Positions 41,190 through 51,933 are shown, counted from the first letter of the stretch. The stretch: 64,000 nucleotides of DNA from Pseudogracilibacillus auburnensis (GCF_003201975.1 NZ_QJJQ01000007.1:124001-188000); one strand, 5' to 3'. Notes: generated by a model not told the origin, from the sequence alone. Program-made: numbers and translations.

Positions 41190-41972
41190 TTACGTCAAGC
41201 GTGATCTTATTTTACCCGATATCATATCAATCAACGTAATCATCACAATAATCCCTAGTAAAATAATGCCTACTCGCTCCCAATCTCTGACACTTAATGC
41301 AAAAATAAGCGGAGTTCCAATTCCACCTGCTCCAATGACTCCTAAGACAGTAGCAGCACGCACATTAACCTCAAATCGATACAAAATAAAGGAGAAGAAA
41401 TTGGGTAATACTTGTGGTACTACTGCGAACATAAATATTTTGATTGGATTGGCACCAGTTGCAACTAAAGCCTCCCTTGCACTTAAATCAATTCCTTCAA
41501 TGCTATCTGAAATCAATTTCCCTAACATACCGACCGCACCAATGCCAAGTGCTAACACACCTGCAAATGCTCCAGGGCCAACCGCTTTTATAAACAGTAA
41601 CGCAAGAACGATATCAGGAAATACGCGAATAAAGCTTAACATAAATTTATTCGTCCCAACAATTGCTTTCGTTTTTACGATATTATTAGCAGCCATAAAT
41701 GAAAAAGGAATACAAAGAATACCTGCAATAAAAGTCCCCAATAACGCAATTGCAACCGTATCGAGTAATCCGCGTAATAAATCTTCTCCAGCTGGATCAT
41801 AAACATAGCCCCAATCAGGTTGGAAAAGACCAGATATAATGGCGGAAACAATTTCAATCGATGTTTCTTTCAGCTCTATGTTTGGTAATCCGATAAAAGC
41901 CCATATGTAGATGAAAAGCACCGTTAAAATAAGGAAGGTGCGACGTAATATAATGAGTGACTCTCGTTTCAT
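41190..41972 (-). CDS. phnE: Phosphonate/phosphite-type ABC permease PhnE (second)
   Basis: A 260-residue inner-membrane permease with about six membrane segments and the EAA-like loop ALVATGANPIKIFMFAVVPQ. It overlaps the first permease by 4 bp. With phnC and phnD it forms an importer for phosphonates, phosphite or similar esters; the ligand cannot be told from sequence. Confidence 0.92.
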   Translation of the reverse strand: MKRESLIILRRTFLILTVLFIYIWAFIGLPNIELKETSIEIVSAIISGLFQPDWGYVYDPAGEDLLRGLLDTVAIALLGTFIAGILCIPFSFMAANNIVKTKAIVGTNKFMLSFIRVFPDIVLALLFIKAVGPGAFAGVLALGIGAVGMLGKLISDSIEGIDLSAREALVATGANPIKIFMFAVVPQVLPNFFSFILYRFEVNVRAATVLGVIGAGGIGTPLIFALSVRDWERVGIILLGIIVMITLIDMISGKIRSRLT

Positions 41973-42769
41973 ATTAATTTCTCCCTAATTTTCGTACTCA
42001 AATAATCAATAAGTAAAACGACTCCAAGTGTATAGACGATAATCGATGATGTTTTAGCATAATCGAAAAATCCAAGCGTTTGTTCATAAAATAAGCCTAT
42101 TCCTCCAGCTCCAACTAACCCTAATACCGCCGCCGCTCTAATATTAATTTCAAAAGCATATAGAAAGAATGACATAAATGGGGCCATTACTTGGGGTACG
42201 ACTCCAAACATAATCCACTTTAATTTATTTGCTCCCACTGCAGTCATTGCCTCCATCGGTCCAGGATCAATTGATTCTACTGATTCATAAAACAATTTCG
42301 CGATAATCCCTAAGGAAAAAAACATTAGTGCAAAAATCCCTGGAATTGTTCCGATTCCGAAAATAGCAACAAACAAAGCTGCTAATAATAATTCTGGCAA
42401 TGTACGAATTAAATTTAATAAAAATCGGGCCGGTCCCGTAATGATCGATAGAAAAAATACATTTCTCGCCGCAAGCATAGCTAGCGGAAAAGCGAGCAGT
42501 CCACCAAATGTCGTCCCAATTACCGCCATACGTATTGTTTCCAACATCGGTGAAGTAATTACTTGAAAATAAGCTAAATCTGGTGGAACTAATTGAACAA
42601 CTAGATCCCACATATTTGGCAGCCCTTTTAACAATTCAGTAAATGAAAAACCAATTTGCCAACCGCTTCCTAACACTAACACGAGGACAAGCATGGCTGT
42701 AAAAATAGGTTTCATTTTTGAAGGTGGTGAAGGAATATGATCTGTTTGTTCTTTTTCTATTGTGTTCAT
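41969..42769 (-). CDS. phnE: Phosphonate/phosphite-type ABC permease PhnE (first)
   Basis: A 266-residue permease paralogous to the next gene, with the loop [20 protein letters not shown]. It overlaps phnC and the second phnE by 4 bp each, so the subunits are translated in a coupled way and probably form a heterodimer. Confidence 0.92.
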   Translation of the reverse strand: MNTIEKEQTDHIPSPPSKMKPIFTAMLVLVLVLGSGWQIGFSFTELLKGLPNMWDLVVQLVPPDLAYFQVITSPMLETIRMAVIGTTFGGLLAFPLAMLAARNVFFLSIITGPARFLLNLIRTLPELLLAALFVAIFGIGTIPGIFALMFFSLGIIAKLFYESVESIDPGPMEAMTAVGANKLKWIMFGVVPQVMAPFMSFFLYAFEINIRAAAVLGLVGAGGIGLFYEQTLGFFDYAKTSSIIVYTLGVVLLIDYLSTKIREKLI

Positions 42770-43536
42770 TTGGCAGCCCTCTTCATTTCATTTTTTCTCA
42801 TGTCCTGTCCATATATGCTTGTAAATGTGTCGTTCGTCGCTTCGATCACAGGACCATCAAACACAACTTCTCCATCTTTCAACCCGATAATTCTAGTTGC
42901 ATATTCTCTGGCTAGATCGATCGAATGCAAGTTAACAATCATCGTTATATTTAATTCTTGATTGATTCGTAATAAATCTTCCATTACTTGTTTCGTTGTC
43001 AGTGGGTCTAGTGAAGCGACTGGTTCATCTGCAAGGACAATTTTTGCCTCTTGTGCTAATGCTCTTGCAATTGACACTCGTTGTTGTTGGCCCCCGGATA
43101 GTTGATCTGCTCTTACGTACGCCTTTTCCACTAGATTTACTCTTTTTAAAGCTTCGATTGCCAATTCTTTATCCTGTTTTGGAAATAAACCTAATATCAT
43201 ACGTAATGTTGAGTGATATCCGACTCGACCAGACAATACATTTCTCATCACAGAAGACCGTTTGACAAGGTTAAAATTTTGAAAAATCATGCCTATATCC
43301 CGGCGAATACGATAAAGTTCGTTCCCTTTAGCTTTCGTAATTGATTCGCCATGGATAGAAATTTCCCCCTCACTTATTTCAATGAGTCGATTAACGGAAC
43401 GAAGAAGTGTTGACTTCCCGGCCCCAGACAAGCCAACAATGACAACAAATTCCCCGTCTTCTATTTGGAGATTGATGTTTTTTAATCCGATCGTTCCATT
43501 AGGGTATATTTTGGAAACATTTTTAAATTGTATCAA
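42766..43536 (-). CDS. phnC: Phosphonate/phosphite-type ABC ATPase PhnC
   Basis: ATPase of the importer. Walker [13 protein letters not shown], signature [15 protein letters not shown] and Walker [12 protein letters not shown] are intact. The start is a TTG at 43536 ([13 protein letters not shown] follows), giving 256 residues as usual; the longer open frame toward phnD is spacer. AGGGAAAAGG precedes it. Confidence 0.92.
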   Translation of the reverse strand: MIQFKNVSKIYPNGTIGLKNINLQIEDGEFVVIVGLSGAGKSTLLRSVNRLIEISEGEISIHGESITKAKGNELYRIRRDIGMIFQNFNLVKRSSVMRNVLSGRVGYHSTLRMILGLFPKQDKELAIEALKRVNLVEKAYVRADQLSGGQQQRVSIARALAQEAKIVLADEPVASLDPLTTKQVMEDLLRINQELNITMIVNLHSIDLAREYATRIIGLKDGEVVFDGPVIEATNDTFTSIYGQDMRKNEMKRAAK

Positions 43537-43644
43537 CCTTTTCCCTACTTTCGTGAGCGTAGTAAAAAGGAGGCCGTCCGAAAATAGATCGTTGACAGCC
43601 TTCCTTCCTTCTCCGTATGTTGTTTTCCCTAAAATGTCCATGTA

Positions 43645-44634
43645 TTATTGTACTTCATTACTTACCTTTTCTTCATATTCTCTAACAATATCGAAATTAC
43701 TATCTTGTGATTCAACATATCCCTCATGACTGTAAATATCACGGATAATTTCTTGACCTTCTTCATCTTGTCCAATTGCGATGAAAGCTTGTGTGATTGC
43801 CTCTTTCATTTCGTCACTAATAGCAGGACGTACGGCAATCGTATCGTTAGGAATATCTTCTGTGAACTCAAGTATTTTTGTATCTTCAAAGACATTTTCA
43901 TAATCACTCACGACTACATTTCTAGCATCTTGGAATGTAACTGCTGCATCTATATCTCCATTTAAAAGGGCAATTACAGCTTGGTCATGTCCTTTTAAAG
44001 TTACTGACTCGACATCGTTAAGCGGATGAATTCCTGCTTCCATTAAAGTTGCAGCTGGCCAAACAAATCCCGCTGATGATGTAACATTTTGATATCCTAT
44101 CTTTTTACCTTTTAGGTCTTCTATGGAATTAATATCTGAGTCTGCTTTCACGATAAAAATCGATTTGTATGAATCTACCAATTCCTCTGTCGCTGAACCA
44201 TCATCATGTACACCAAATCTTTGGGCTTGTAAAATTACGTCGGCTGCCACTTGCTCATGGGCAAGTACATAAGCAGTTGGCGGCAAAAAGCCTACATCTA
44301 CTTGATCTGACTTCATCGCTTCTACAATCGTATTATAATCTGTCGAAACACTAACCGTTACCGGAATACCTAATTCATTACTAAGTAAATCTTCTAAAGG
44401 TTTTGCTTTTGCTTCTAAAGTATCTGCGTTTTGAGAAGGAACAAATTGAACTTTTAATTCTTCTAGTTCTTCACCATCATTTTCTTCTTGAACTTCTGTG
44501 TCCTCATTTGTTTCTTCCTGATTTTCCGCGTCCTCATTTTCTGTTGAGGACGCACCTTCACCATCATTTCCACATGCAGCTAAAACACATAATGAAAATA
44601 GGATTGTAAGGCCTATGAATAAGATTCTTTTCAT
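43645..44634 (-). CDS. phnD: Phosphonate/phosphite-type substrate-binding lipoprotein PhnD
   Basis: A 329-residue lipoprotein: signal peptide MKRILFIGLTILFSLCVLA ending in the lipobox LAAC, an acidic Glu/Asp-rich linker (about 25-55), then the PhnD fold with FVPSQNADTLEAKAKPL and GYQNVTSSAGFVWPA. It captures the ligand outside the membrane and heads phnDCEE. The acidic linker is typical of halotolerant bacilli. Confidence 0.92.
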   Translation of the reverse strand: MKRILFIGLTILFSLCVLAACGNDGEGASSTENEDAENQEETNEDTEVQEENDGEELEELKVQFVPSQNADTLEAKAKPLEDLLSNELGIPVTVSVSTDYNTIVEAMKSDQVDVGFLPPTAYVLAHEQVAADVILQAQRFGVHDDGSATEELVDSYKSIFIVKADSDINSIEDLKGKKIGYQNVTSSAGFVWPAATLMEAGIHPLNDVESVTLKGHDQAVIALLNGDIDAAVTFQDARNVVVSDYENVFEDTKILEFTEDIPNDTIAVRPAISDEMKEAITQAFIAIGQDEEGQEIIRDIYSHEGYVESQDSNFDIVREYEEKVSNEVQ

Positions 44635-44841
44635 TTTTCCCCCACCTTAATTATTTAATCTAAATTGGTTAGTCAAATTAGTTTCCTAGTAAAATTACTT
44701 TTACTATTTCACCCCCTGCTATACTAAGCAACCATAAAAAAATAATAACAATGTATTATGTAATAATAGTTAATTTCGAGTAAAAATAATGTAAAGCCAA
44801 AAAATGTATTGAGCATGATAGGATTCCTGAAGTGATAAAAA

Positions 44842-44876
44842 CCTCACTTTTGAATAATGTACATTCAAAAGTGAGG
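44842..44876 (-). terminator. Perfect 14-bp inverted repeat, terminator-like
   Basis: CCTCACTTTTGAAT and ATTCAAAAGTGAGG enclose 7 nt. On the minus strand the stem is followed by TTTTTATC. It lies upstream of phnD with no gene directly ahead, so it may protect phnDCEE from read-through from ahpCF or mark a lost gene. Confidence 0.6.
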
Positions 44877-45130
44877 GATAGATGCCAAAGGTTTATAGAA
44901 AGTTTTTATTCCCATTACTTTCTGTCGCCGAACGGAAATAAACAAATCTTCATTATTCGAAGGTTAAATAGGGATTCTGAATGATTCTTAAATGAGCACT
45001 GATCGGCTTTGTAAAAACTGCGAAATAGTGTTACTCCCTTGAGAGGATGAAGGGTCCAATATTTGAGATATATACTGTATTTAGAGTGTTTTAAAACCCT
45101 TTGACTTAAGCAATTTCTATAGCTAACGTA

Positions 45131-45423
45131 TGATAGAGGATATTCAAAAAGTCTAACAAAAACGACGCATCGAATTTCTTCGTTGCCAGATAAGAAAGGA
45201 TAAATCCTTTCTTACTACTCACTGACTAAAGGCGCGACGTCCTAGCGTTGCCACAAGGCTTTTTGATGGGGCGAGCATTTAGCGGAGTCCCAAGTTTTTT
45301 CGATGGGACGAGCATTTAGCGGAGTCCCAAGGCTTTTTGATGGGGCGAGTAATCGAAAGAAGCGGGTTTAACCAGCGGAACTTCTTGATCCTTTGTATCG
45401 ACCTTTTTGAACACGCATGTATA
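45131..45423. repeat. GTTCAAAAAG-ended repeat, copy B, with internal tandem units
   Basis: Ends TGATAGAGGATATTCAAAAAG and, complemented, TATACATGCGTGTTCAAAAAGG match copy A at 14110-14273 in the reverse orientation. The middle holds about two and a half tandem units of near 37 bp (45261-45350) built from TTTTTGATGGGGCGAGCATT and TAGCGGAGTCCCAAG. No gene is present; the remainder of the 44635-45526 gap is AT-rich spacer. Confidence 0.65.
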
Positions 45424-45442
45424 GGACAAATGATAAAAATAA

Positions 45443-45482
45443 AACCTCATGAAATCAGTTTAAAATTTGATCTCATAAGGTT
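45443..45482 (-). terminator. Terminator of ahpCF
   Basis: On the minus strand AACCTTATGAGATCA pairs with TGATTTCATGAGGTT and is followed by a T-rich tail, about 45 bp after the ahpF stop codon. Confidence 0.72.
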
Positions 45483-45526
45483 CATTCATTTCTATAGAGT
45501 TTTATTTCCAACCTCTTCTATAAAGG

Positions 45527-47086
45527 TTATTTTGTCTCCACTTTTTCAAATGTATCTGCATGACGGACGAGGTAATCGAATGCACTTAATGCCGCAGTCG
45601 CACCAGATCCCATGGAGATAATGATTTGTTTAAACTTTTCATCTGTACAATCTCCTGCAGCAAATACGCCAGGAATATTGGTTACACCATTTCTATCTAC
45701 AATGACTTCACCAAATTGGTTACGTTCAACTGTTTCACCGAGCCAATCTGTGTTTGGAACAAGACCAATCTGGACGAATACACCTTCCAGTTCAATATGT
45801 TGTTCAGCCTTTGTTTCCCTATTAATATAAGAAATACCATTCACATTATCTGTTCCGGTAATTTCAGTTGTTTGCGCATTTTTAATCACCGTTACATTTG
45901 GTAAACTGTTTAAACGCTTCTGTAATACAGAGTCGGCTTTTAGTTCCGATGCAAATTCAAGAACTGTAACATGTTTTACAATTCCAGCAAGATCAATTGC
46001 TGCTTCAATACCAGAATTACCGCCACCAATGACTGCTACGCGTTTCCCTTCGAATAATGGGCCATCACAATGCGGACAATATGCTACCCCTTTATTCCTA
46101 AACTCATCTTCTCCAGGTATGCCAACTTTACGCCAACGAGCACCAGTTGAAAGGATGACAGATTTGCTTTTTAAAACTGCACCGTTTTCTAATTCAATTT
46201 CAACATAGTCCTTTTTTTCAAGACGTACAGCACGCTGTAAGTTCATTACATCGATATTGTATTCTTTCACATGTTCTTCGAGATTTGCTGCAAGTCTAGG
46301 ACCTTCCGTACGATTCACGCTAATGAAATTTTCAATAGCGGCTGTATCAAGAATCTGACCGCCGAAACGTTCTGCAACAATCCCTGTACGGATTCCTTTA
46401 CGAGCTGCATAGATTGCTGCACTCGCTCCGCCAGGTCCTCCCCCAACAACAAGAACATCAAATGGATCTTTATCTTCGAATTCAGATGCGTCCGGACCGC
46501 CACCTAACTTAGCAAGGATTTCTTCAACAGTCATTCGGCCACCGCCAAATTCTTCTCCATTTAAGAATACCGTCGGAACCGCCATAATATTTTTACTTTC
46601 AGTTTCTTCTTTATATGCAGCACCATCGATCATCGTATGCGTAATTTTAGGGTTTAAAACACTCATAATATTTAGTGCTTGAACAACCTCTGGACAATTT
46701 TGACAGCTTAAACTGATATAAGATTCAAAGTGCAGTTCCTTATCGATATTTTTAATTTGCTCAATTACTTTTTGATCCACTTTTGGAGCTCTACCACTTA
46801 CATGAAGTAATGCTAATACTAACGAAGTAAATTCATGTCCAAGTGGAACACCAGCAAAAGTAATCCCAGAATCTTCATCTGGTTTGTTAATACTAAAACT
46901 AGGAGTTCTCTCCAATACGGTATGCTCAATTGTTATCTTCGATGACATGGCGGATAGCTCATCTACTAGCTCCACCATGTCTTGGGATACTTTGTCAGAC
47001 CCTACACTAACTTTTAGTCGAATTTCGCCTTCTAACATTTCAAGATATTGGGCTAATTGTGCTTTAATTTCAGCATCTAATATCAT
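45527..47086 (-). CDS. ahpF: Alkyl hydroperoxide reductase subunit F
   Basis: A flavoprotein that passes electrons from NADH to AhpC. The N-terminal tandem thioredoxin-like domain carries SCQNCPEVV; FAD- and NAD-binding sites follow (VVGGGPGGASAAIYAARKG, VIGGGNSGIEAAIDLAG), with the redox pair CPHCDGP. 519 residues, full length. It lies 12 bp after ahpC. Confidence 0.95.
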   Translation of the reverse strand: MILDAEIKAQLAQYLEMLEGEIRLKVSVGSDKVSQDMVELVDELSAMSSKITIEHTVLERTPSFSINKPDEDSGITFAGVPLGHEFTSLVLALLHVSGRAPKVDQKVIEQIKNIDKELHFESYISLSCQNCPEVVQALNIMSVLNPKITHTMIDGAAYKEETESKNIMAVPTVFLNGEEFGGGRMTVEEILAKLGGGPDASEFEDKDPFDVLVVGGGPGGASAAIYAARKGIRTGIVAERFGGQILDTAAIENFISVNRTEGPRLAANLEEHVKEYNIDVMNLQRAVRLEKKDYVEIELENGAVLKSKSVILSTGARWRKVGIPGEDEFRNKGVAYCPHCDGPLFEGKRVAVIGGGNSGIEAAIDLAGIVKHVTVLEFASELKADSVLQKRLNSLPNVTVIKNAQTTEITGTDNVNGISYINRETKAEQHIELEGVFVQIGLVPNTDWLGETVERNQFGEVIVDRNGVTNIPGVFAAGDCTDEKFKQIIISMGSGATAALSAFDYLVRHADTFEKVETK

Positions 47087-47098
47087 TTAATGCACTCC

Positions 47099-47668
47099 TT
47101 AAATTTTACCTACAAGATCTAGGCTTGGCTTAAGTGTTTCAGAACCTTCTTCCCATTTAGCTGGGCAAACTTCACCTGGATTATTACGCACATATTGGGC
47201 AGCTTTTACTTTACCTACGAGTGTGCTTGCGTCACGTCCAATTCCGTCTGCATTAATTTCTGCCGCTTGTACAATTCCGTCTGGATCAATAATGAATGTA
47301 CCACGTTGAGCAAGACCTGCTTCCTCGTCCAGAACATCAAAGTTACGTGAAATTGTTTGTGATGGATCACCGATCATTACGTACTCAATTTTGCTAATAG
47401 CCTCTGAATGATCGTGCCACGCTTTATGTGTAAAATGTGTATCAGTTGAAACCGAATATACTTCCACACCTAATTCTTGAAGTGTAGCGTATTGATCTTG
47501 AAGGTCCTCTAGTTCTGTTGGGCAAACGAATGTAAAGTCTGCTGGATAGAAACAAACAACACTCCACTTTCCTTTTAAGCTTTCATCGGTAATCTCAATA
47601 AACTCTCCGTTACCCGCATTATATGCTTGTGCTTTAAATGATTCGATTTCTTTTCCGATTAATGACAT
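47099..47668 (-). CDS. ahpC: Alkyl hydroperoxide reductase subunit C (peroxiredoxin)
   Basis: A two-cysteine peroxiredoxin that reduces peroxides. The peroxidatic cysteine is in [17 protein letters not shown] near residue 49, the resolving one in GEVCPAKW near residue 168. The ATG at 47668 gives 189 residues and is preceded by GGAGGAG; earlier in-frame codons belong to the leader. Likely PerR-controlled through the site upstream. Confidence 0.96.
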   Translation of the reverse strand: MSLIGKEIESFKAQAYNAGNGEFIEITDESLKGKWSVVCFYPADFTFVCPTELEDLQDQYATLQELGVEVYSVSTDTHFTHKAWHDHSEAISKIEYVMIGDPSQTISRNFDVLDEEAGLAQRGTFIIDPDGIVQAAEINADGIGRDASTLVGKVKAAQYVRNNPGEVCPAKWEEGSETLKPSLDLVGKI

Positions 47669-47775
47669 TTTAAAACTCCTCCATGTATATGTATTTTTAG
47701 AATTCATCTTGTTAGTTTAGGACAATATTGGAAAATTTACTCATGAATATAAGCATGAAATTAATCATCCTGTAA

Positions 47776-47829
47776 CTATAATAATTCTAATGTTATATTT
47801 ATTATTTAATAATGAACCGATTTTGTCAA
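47776..47829 (-). promoter_or_regulatory. ahpCF promoter with PerR-box-like operators
   Basis: Minus-strand TTGACA (47824-47829), a 17-nt spacer and AATAAT. CTATAATAATTCTAA (47776-47790) matches the PerR consensus TTATAATNATTATAA with two mismatches. A weaker match (47793-47807) overlaps the -10 region. Peroxide-dependent derepression is expected. Confidence 0.65.
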
Positions 47830-47839
47830 GTATTGTGTA

Positions 47840-48300
47840 ATTTTGTCACACTTCTTTCAAATTAAACCTCTCATATACCAATTCAATTCCATCTAATTGA
47901 AAGCAATCTTGTCATATAATTTTAAGCAGTTATCAGTATCCGTTTAACATTCTCAATTACTTTCTTGTTTTCTCGACTATATTACATATTTAATTCTATT
48001 CGTCTAGTTTGACGAATATGGTGAAAGAAGTGATTACATTCCCTTTATTTAATGGAATAGAAAGAAAATAAAACAAAGTTTCCGATCGTACTCTCTGCAT
48101 TACTGAAGCTACTACCTGGGTGTCAAAGAGGTGCAACATATTGTGGTAACGGTAGCGATAAAAGTATTGATTAATGAACAGACCTTACATTATGCTAAAA
48201 TATCATTTGAAAAGACACTAAATGAGTAAGTAATGGCATTATAAAGATAGAAACAAAAGTTTATTATTATAATACGCAAAGGTTATTGGAATAAAAATAT
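47840..48300. other. AT-rich intergenic gap
   Basis: Between the ahpC promoter and the small membrane protein gene I see no open frame, repeat or RNA that I can support. Short hairpins occur but none with a clear role. Confidence 0.4.
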
Positions 48301-48328
48301 AAGCTAAAATAGGAGGAGGGCGTTATTA

Positions 48329-48664
48329 TTGAACCGATTAGTTATCAGTCTACTGTGGATTTTTATCGTCATTTTTGTAACTGCTTTAATCTCATCAGTA
48401 CAAGTAGTATGGAATTCATTATTGATATTCACTTTCCTTGCACTTGGAGTTTCGTTTTTAGCTGGATTAATTTCATTAATTAAAATTGAAAAAATTGCAC
48501 ACATTCCAGTTCTATTGGGATTGTTTACTTTTAGTTGTTTATGCGCCATGGTAGAAATTAAATTCTTTTTTGGCATTAGCTTCTTGTATTTTATTGCGTT
48601 AATGGTTTACTTTTTTATTCGTTCATCTCTTCGGAGTAGACAATCATATGGTAAAAGTAAATGA
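48329..48664 (+). CDS. Small integral membrane protein, 111 residues
   Basis: Starts at a TTG with AGGAGGAGGG 9 nt upstream, a strong site. Four hydrophobic segments (about 4-24, 28-50, 57-75, 78-95) and a basic C-terminal tail. I do not recognise a family. It is a lone plus-strand gene convergent with engB. Confidence 0.72.
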   Translation: MNRLVISLLWIFIVIFVTALISSVQVVWNSLLIFTFLALGVSFLAGLISLIKIEKIAHIPVLLGLFTFSCLCAMVEIKFFFGISFLYFIALMVYFFIRSSLRSRQSYGKSK

Positions 48665-48751
48665 ATTAAAATAATAAAACTTTATTTTAAGTTTTCTTGA
48701 GAATACCCGAAAGTTGATAGAAAAGTATTTAATTTGAAATTAGCAAAGGTT

Positions 48752-48801
48752 AAACCACTTTCTACTTTGTTGGGAACAGTCCTATTGTAGAAGTGGTTTT
48801 T
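48752..48801. terminator. Terminator shared by the membrane protein gene and engB
   Basis: AAACCACTTTCTAC and GTAGAAGTGGTTT form a 12-bp stem with one mismatch; a TTTTT run follows on the plus strand. Confidence 0.65.
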
Positions 48802-48851
48802 AGTATTAACTTAAGCAAGTGGAAATAAGCAATCTATTCCATTTTTTTACG

Positions 48852-49430
48852 TTAGATATATTGTTTAATTTCTTTCCACACAAGCTCTTTATTTTCACTT
48901 GTCTCCGCTGAAAAAGGAATGATCGTAACCTGTTCATTAGTAAAAGTGGTTTTAATTTGCTTTATATGTTGTGTACGCTTATTTTTCGGTACTTTATCGA
49001 GTTTCGTAGCAATAATGATTAACGGGATCTCTAAATAGGTAATATATTCGTACATTTGAATATCTTCTCTCGTTGGTTTATGGCGAATATCGACGATAAG
49101 AATAACAACACGAAGTTGATCTCTCGTTTCAAAATACTCCTCCATCATCCTTCCCCATTTTTCCCGTTCGGATTTAGATACTTTTGCGTACCCATAACCT
49201 GGTACATCGACAAAATAAAATAAATCATTGATGATATAAAAATTAAGCGTGCGGGTTTTCCCAGGCTTAGACGAAGTTCGTACTAGGTTTTTACGACCAA
49301 TGATACGATTAATAAAAGATGATTTACCAACATTCGACCTCCCAGCAAGAGCAATTTCTGGGAGATTTGTTTTTGGATACTGTGCCCCGCTTACTGCACT
49401 AATTTCTATGTTAGCTTTTGTTACTTTCAT
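48852..49430 (-). CDS. engB: Ribosome biogenesis GTPase EngB (YsxC)
   Basis: GTPase required for late 50S assembly. G1 is [13 protein letters not shown]3 is [13 protein letters not shown]4 is ATKLDKV. The ATG at 49430 gives 192 residues; it lies inside the end of lonA, a 20-bp overlap that implies coupling, as in other bacilli. Confidence 0.95.
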   Translation of the reverse strand: MKVTKANIEISAVSGAQYPKTNLPEIALAGRSNVGKSSFINRIIGRKNLVRTSSKPGKTRTLNFYIINDLFYFVDVPGYGYAKVSKSEREKWGRMMEEYFETRDQLRVVILIVDIRHKPTREDIQMYEYITYLEIPLIIIATKLDKVPKNKRTQHIKQIKTTFTNEQVTIIPFSAETSENKELVWKEIKQYI

Positions 49431-51747
49431 CGGCTTCCTCCACAAGTGCATGTTTTAATACGTCATCTAAATGTTTTACTTTGATAAATGTTAAATCATC
49501 ACGTACACTTTTAGGAATATCTTCAATATCACGTTCATTTTCAGCAGGGATGATAATTGTTTTAATCCCAGCTCGATGTGCACTTAATGATTTCTCTTTA
49601 AGACCACCAATTGGTAATACATGGCCACGTAAAGTTATTTCTCCAGTCATTCCGACATCTTTTTTAACAGCCCGACCAGACAGAGCTGATACGAGTGCAG
49701 TTGCCATCGTTATTCCAGCAGAAGGACCATCTTTCGGTGTTGCACCTTCTGGAACATGAATATGGATGTCGTATTTTTTATGAAAATCTTCCTCAATTTG
49801 TAGTTCTTTTACACGGGAACGTATATAACTAAAAGCAGCTTGTGCTGATTCCCGCATTACCTCACCAAGTTTCCCTGTCAAAATTAATTCACCTTTACCT
49901 GGGTAGTGGGATACTTCAATCGATAAAGTATCTCCGCCAACAGCGGTATACGCAAGTCCTGTCGCTGTTCCTACTTGATCTTCCTGTTCCATTCGTCCAT
50001 ACCGGTAAATCGGCTTTCCTAGTAATTTTTCTAGTCTTTTCTCTGTCACGATTACCCGCTTTTGCTCACCAGATATAATAATTTTAGCTGCTTTTCGGCA
50101 CAATGTGGCAATCGTTCGTTCCAGTCCGCGTACTCCTGATTCGCGAGTATATTCTCTAATTACTTTTAATAATGCCTCATCACGGATCTGTAAATTTCCT
50201 TTTTGTAACCCATTTTCTTTTAGTTGTTTTAGAATAAGATGCTCTTTTGCGATATGCATTTTTTCCACTTCGGTGTAACCGGAAATCGAAATTAATTCCA
50301 TTCGATCTAAAAGTGGGCCAGGAATATTGTTTACATAATTTGCCGTTGCAATGAACAGGACGTTGGATAAATCATATGTCTCTTCTATAAAATGATCACT
50401 AAAATTGTGGTTTTGTTCTGGGTCAAGTACTTCTAACATTGCCGATGATGGATCGCCTCTAAAATCATTCGACATTTTATCAATTTCATCAAGTAAGAAT
50501 ACTGGATTTATCGTTCCAGCACGTTTCATGCCTTGAATAATTCTTCCCGGCATCGCGCCGATATAAGTTCGACGGTGTCCCCTTATTTCTGCTTCGTCGC
50601 GAACGCCCCCCAAAGAAATACGGACAAATTTACGATGAATCGAATTGGCAATCGACTTCGCTAACGATGTTTTTCCAACGCCAGGTGGACCAACTAGACA
50701 AAGAATTGGACCTTTAATGGAATTCGTTAATTTTTGCACAGCTAAATACTCTAAAATTCGTTCTTTCACTTTATCGAGTCCATAATGCTCTTTATCTAAA
50801 ATTGCTTCCGCATGGTGGATTTCGATCGAGTCTTCTGTTTTTTCCGCCCAAGGAAGGGATGTTAACCAATCGATATAATTACGAATGACGGAGCTTTCAG
50901 CTGAACTTTGTGGAACTCTTTCAAACCTATCGAGTTCTTTTAAAGCAACTTCTGTTACTCTTTCTGGCATATTCGCTTCCATGATGTCCTCTCTTAATTG
51001 ATCGACATCACTTAATTTCCCGTCACCTTCTCCAAGCTCTTTTTGGATCGCCTTTAACTGTTCACGTAAATAGTATTCCTTTTGTGTTTGTTCCATGGAA
51101 GTTTGCACACGTTTACCAATTTTCCTTTCAAGATCAAGTACTTTTTTTTCATTGGTAATAATCGTGAGTAAATGTTGCATCCGATCTTTCACATTGTCAA
51201 TTTCTAATAATTCTTGTTTATCTTTAATTTTAATTGGTAAATGTGAAGCGATAATAAAAGCTAGTCTACTTGGTTCTTCAATATCTTGAACTGTTGCTAA
51301 TGTTTCTTTCGTAATTTTTCGTGACACTTTTATATATTGACCAAATTGATGAACTAATTGCCTCATCAATGCTTCCTCTTCGTGTAAATCACCACTAACA
51401 TCTTCTAATTTTTTAATTTCTACCTTGTATTCTTTCTCTTCTTCTGTATAACGAATTATCTCTGCACGATATAAACCTTCCACTAACACTCGAATAGTGC
51501 CATTTGGCAATTTTAACATTTGGTTAATTTTAGCTAACGTTCCAACCCTGTAAATGTCTTCGGGATTTGGATCTTCAATAGCTACTTCTTTTTGAGAAGA
51601 AAGAAAAATCGTTTGATCCCCCATCATAGCTGTTTCTAAAGAAGCGATGGATTTTTCCCTTCCTACATCTAAATGAAGTACCATAGACGGAAAGACGAGT
51701 ATACCGCGTAACGCCAGGAGGGGCGATTGTATCGTATCATTTGTCAT
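49411..51747 (-). CDS. lonA: ATP-dependent protease Lon (LonA)
   Basis: Homo-oligomeric AAA+ protease of the cytosol. It has an N-terminal substrate domain, Walker [14 protein letters not shown], Walker [11 protein letters not shown], and the Ser-Lys dyad in [12 protein letters not shown] and [14 protein letters not shown]. The ATG at 51747 with GGAGGT 7 nt upstream gives 778 residues. It is followed by engB. Confidence 0.96.
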   Translation of the reverse strand: MTNDTIQSPLLALRGILVFPSMVLHLDVGREKSIASLETAMMGDQTIFLSSQKEVAIEDPNPEDIYRVGTLAKINQMLKLPNGTIRVLVEGLYRAEIIRYTEEEKEYKVEIKKLEDVSGDLHEEEALMRQLVHQFGQYIKVSRKITKETLATVQDIEEPSRLAFIIASHLPIKIKDKQELLEIDNVKDRMQHLLTIITNEKKVLDLERKIGKRVQTSMEQTQKEYYLREQLKAIQKELGEGDGKLSDVDQLREDIMEANMPERVTEVALKELDRFERVPQSSAESSVIRNYIDWLTSLPWAEKTEDSIEIHHAEAILDKEHYGLDKVKERILEYLAVQKLTNSIKGPILCLVGPPGVGKTSLAKSIANSIHRKFVRISLGGVRDEAEIRGHRRTYIGAMPGRIIQGMKRAGTINPVFLLDEIDKMSNDFRGDPSSAMLEVLDPEQNHNFSDHFIEETYDLSNVLFIATANYVNNIPGPLLDRMELISISGYTEVEKMHIAKEHLILKQLKENGLQKGNLQIRDEALLKVIREYTRESGVRGLERTIATLCRKAAKIIISGEQKRVIVTEKRLEKLLGKPIYRYGRMEQEDQVGTATGLAYTAVGGDTLSIEVSHYPGKGELILTGKLGEVMRESAQAAFSYIRSRVKELQIEEDFHKKYDIHIHVPEGATPKDGPSAGITMATALVSALSGRAVKKDVGMTGEITLRGHVLPIGGLKEKSLSAHRAGIKTIIIPAENERDIEDIPKSVRDDLTFIKVKHLDDVLKHALVEEADESNKS

Positions 51748-51847
51748 ATTATGTACCTCCAACAAACATCTCTTTTTAAATAATATTGTTAGTATTTCCT
51801 TTTTAATATACTCTATCAGAACTTTTCTACATTCCTTGTTACAATAA

Positions 51848-51933
51848 GAAGAAGACTAACTGCAACGATCAATATCTCCTTCACTTACCGATAAAATGTT
51901 AGGAGTAAATGAACTCGTGAGTCAGTCTTCTCT
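51848..51933. other. Long imperfect hairpin between clpX and lonA
   Basis: GAAGACTAACT and AGTCAGTCTTC near the ends, with inner CTCCT and AGGAG arms, form a long stem in the 237-bp gap. On the minus strand it ends TCTTCTTCTT, so it could be the clpX terminator. Confidence 0.45.

Noticed and set aside
41068-41802. Plus-strand frame of 244 codons opposite phnE
   Set aside because: It is the antisense shadow of a hydrophobic permease gene with intact overlaps and family motifs on the minus strand.
45261-45350. CRISPR-like array
   Set aside because: Units are directly adjacent without unique spacers and belong to a dispersed palindromic family; no cas genes are near.
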